In this document: piece after piece, positions 61,132-64,000 of the stretch
Numbering within the stretch: the first letter of the stretch is position 1
Layout: every line of letters begins with the position of its first letter
From: Agelaius tricolor
Taxonomy: Eukaryota; Chordata; Aves; Passeriformes; Icteridae
Length of the DNA: 64,000 nt
NCBI GenBank assembly: GCA_023055355.1
Contig: JALJCS010000001.1
Span: 103,977,881 to 104,041,880, forward strand
Direction of reading: 5' to 3'
The notes under the pieces: generated by a model
Database searches by the model: none
The model's input: only the letters and a program-made list of their open reading frames with translations
What the model was told of the DNA's origin: nothing
Program-made: the position numbers and the translations under genes

Positions 61132-64000
61132 TTCAACCTGAAGAAAAGATGATACTTCATTTTCTTTTTAGAGATACCAAATTGTGTTAATGTCACATCA
61201 GAATTTCAAGATAGTCATTAGATGCATTTCTCTAAATTGTTTTAAAAGTGGATACTGTTTTATGTCAGTTACTGGGGTACAGACACCCCCTAGAGAAATC
61301 TGAGTTTTGTCGTTATATTGCTCCCAAATCTTCACTTCTGCTTTTAACTTAAAAAGGAAAGAACTTGGGCCACTGAGACATAGTTCAAAGCAATGGACAA
61401 TGCAAATTCATACAAAAAGATGAAATCTCCAAGAGCACCACAGAGGGGAACTTAGCTGCCATTATGATGATTCATAGCCTTTCAAAATGCAGATTCAGAA
61501 TACCAAAACTAAAGACACCATTTTAACTAGGACAAGAGGGCTTGAGCTAGCCGCTGCATCAGACTCCCATCTGTGTAAGTAAAACACAAAAAGGATCACA
61601 AAGCCCCTGCTGTTATGAGTTATGTGATTTTACAGGCAGTGCCCTACTTCCCCCTCTTTAGCAATGATGGTGGGTAGGTAGCCAGTGGGTAATGGAGACC
61701 TGACAGGTGGGGACAAGACCCCTCATTTCTCTCTGTGCACACCCACACTAGGAGGAGGTGGACTTACACTTCGAAATCTATACTCACCTCTTCAGTCCAG
61801 AAAAATCCAAAGCTGCATCACTGGCTAGGTTTTCAGTAAATTTGACTGACATTATTACCCTTACAATCAGTTTCGCGTCAATATCAACTATCTTTCTGAA
61901 ATTCATCAATTTTATTTAAAAAAAACAATGTAAGAAATACAAAAGATGCAAGACGTTAAATCCACTCAGGCATATTGAATAAAATAGATATGAGTGTTAG
62001 TATTACATACAACAAAACTAAACCACTCGACACAACAGTTTGAGTGCTTGGAATTTTAACAGGATTTACTAATATAGTTGGATAACAATTACTAATATAA
62101 TTACCAACATTATTTATTAATACATTGTTAATCCCAGTCGGCATATTCAGTGATTCTGCAATTTGGTAATATACTAACATAGTTTAGCACAGATGAACCA
62201 ACACAATTTTTATTAGTTTCATGAAGGGCTAATGCATTTTGGCTAAGTGAAATCAAAATTATAAGAGGAACAAAAGAAAATGAAGACACAAGGGATAATT
62301 TTCCCAGGATGATAATTTACCTGTAGAACTTTGTGCAAAATGAAACAGTTTGAACAGACTTTCACCATTCTGCTCTCAATATAGCAGTGAATTTTTAGAA
62401 AATGTATTAAATGAGGTTATCAAACCCATCAGAAGATGAGTGTGCACATACTCTCAAGCATTTAACATGCCAGATTAAGACAATTTGCAAGAATGTGAGC
62501 TGAAAAATGAGTTAGCATTTGTTTTAACTGAATCAATGGTTTATGGAAATGGGAGAAAAGATAACCAGCACTTTCTATTTTGACCAAAGACTAACTGCAG
62601 TAGAAAAAAACCCTTTCAGATATTTAGGTCTTTAGGACACTAAGTCACAGAAATAGATGGCTTTGACTTGTAAACATGTGTATCCTAGATGTGACAGTGA
62701 CATACTAACACAGAGTTAAAAGGAATTGGCAAATTAAAATTACTTTACTTTCAGACAAGCATGTAACACATATTTATTCCAGCAGGACTTTTGAAAATGA
62801 AGTTGCTGGTCTCATCACTCAAAAAGTGTATTTCTGATTTTTTTTAAATAATTAGAGTTTAAGGCTAAACTAGAGGTTCATCCAATGACTAATTAAACTG
62901 ACAGAAGCATTCATCTGACTCATTGGTTAGTCACAGTACTCTAAGCAGTAAAAATAGTGTCTCATTAGTCTTTTAAACATTTATTCCTTATTCTACTTGA
63001 AATTGATAGTTAATCTTTTTCCTAGTGTACAGCAGGCACTTATTACACAGGGAAAACTTGGAGAATAAAAGGTTTATGAAATGTCTGTCAATCTCTCCCA
63101 CATGTTAGGAATGAATCATTATAATGGACCATGAGCGGCAGGGTGACTCTGAATGGAAGCCTGTCATTAACTTTGCTTCATGTTTTATTGATAACATTTG
63201 CTGTTTTCTGAGATCTGATCATGCATCTTGAACAATGTGCAAAGCAATAGATCATGCTGTGTTTAGATACTCTGGAATTGGGCAATATATGCAGAACTAA
63301 ATAGATTAGATGGAAAATGTACCACATGCCTTGTGGTCTGTACACACATTTCAATTCTCCCTTTTCTGCCACCTGTTTGTTGTTTCTGTCTCGAAGCACA
63401 CTTGGCATTTAATATGAAACATGGAAGTCAAAGTTCATTTTTACTGTCTTGGGCCAATATTTACTAATATTAGTCATGGGCATGCTGAAATGGAATAAGA
63501 AAAAAAAATGCATATTATCACTTACAAGCAAACAAATCTGTACTTTGAAATGCAATAGACCTGACATTTCAGAGCACATTTGGAGTTGCAGTCAATTTGC
63601 AGTTACAAACTTGAGGAGAGATGAATGGGTGTGGATGAGCCTTCTGTTATTCTGGAAGCAAGTCACCCAAAAACTGAGAAAAATATGTTGCCTTTTTTTT
63701 TTTTAATATGGGTAATTTGGCAAAGCTAAAAACAAATTTACCAAATCCTAAAAGACCCTGGATTATTTAGAAGCAGATGGTGTGAAAGGCATTTGAAATC
63801 CCTTCTGTAAGCTGTGTTCTTCATATACACACGAGCAGAAGCTCACAAACTAGGATCTTCCTCCAGACGGTTTTGACCCCAGCCTTCACATCTGGTATCA
63901 CATTCCTGATCCTTTGGTCCACTCCTATGATACATCCACTTCATGTTTCTAAACTTCAGTAGCTTTCTTAACTGTAAAGCCTCGGTTAGAGGAGGTCCCT

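Larger units (their letters stand above)
60121..64000. other. Anonymous AT-rich DNA, no gene seen
   Basis: No transposon or gene recognised in the last 3.9 kb. Contains two clean palindromic sites (60378-60407 and 61095-61110). The minus-strand ORF 61956-62180 ends in a hydrophobic segment and is discussed as a finding. The ORF at 63178-63408 has no known domain. Confidence 0.5.

Noticed and set aside
1..64000. Possible CRISPR arrays, tRNA, rRNA or mitochondrial insertions
   Set aside because: No regularly spaced direct repeats, no convincing tRNA A/B boxes and no mitochondrial rRNA or gene blocks seen on reading.

Overview
This window reads as nuclear DNA of a bird, most likely a neoavian and perhaps a songbird. 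That call rests on its interspersed repeats. Nearly all recognisable ones are CR1 LINE copies with the avian 3' tail (on one strand ...ATTCTATGA, on the other TCATAGAAT...CTGAGTTGGAAGGGACCC), or avian endogenous-retrovirus LTRs of ERV1, ERVL and ERVK type. The DNA is AT-rich by eye and the longest stop-free ORFs are about 130 codons, which is what chance allows in 64 kb of such sequence. I found no protein-coding gene, rRNA, tRNA, CRISPR array or bacterial feature. The window is best described as intergenic or intronic 'gene desert'.

Layout. 1-17.5 kb is mostly anonymous AT-rich DNA with short CR1 pieces at 0.7, 2.8, 5.4-6.2 and 10.2 kb. 17.5-20.5 kb is a dense nest: a minus-strand CR1 split by an ERV1-type LTR, head to head with a plus-strand CR1 ORF2 remnant that is itself split by an ERVK-type LTR, followed by a minus-strand ERVL-type LTR. 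A CR1 tail lies at 22.8-23.3 kb. 27.2-30.5 kb is a GC-richer island holding a plus-strand ERVL LTR that is interrupted by a minus-strand ERV1-like LTR; target-site duplications can be read for both insertions. 30.5-57 kb is anonymous apart from a CR1 at 34.4-35.1 kb, a long (TAGATA)n microsatellite at 40.6 kb and a small CR1 at 49.8 kb. 57-60.1 kb holds four more CR1 copies, one with a second CR1 tail inserted in it. The last 4 kb is anonymous.

No genes act together here. The points most worth checking are: four LTR insertions, three with readable target-site duplications that give their class and order; two CR1 copies with large internal deletions; a 40-bp cluster at 46.79-46.83 kb in which inverted TCF/LEF-like sites flank a perfect POU octamer (possible conserved enhancer); and several clean palindromes or hairpins, including a pre-miRNA-like foldback at 53.0 kb. 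I see nothing that qualifies as an undescribed biological system, and say so plainly.
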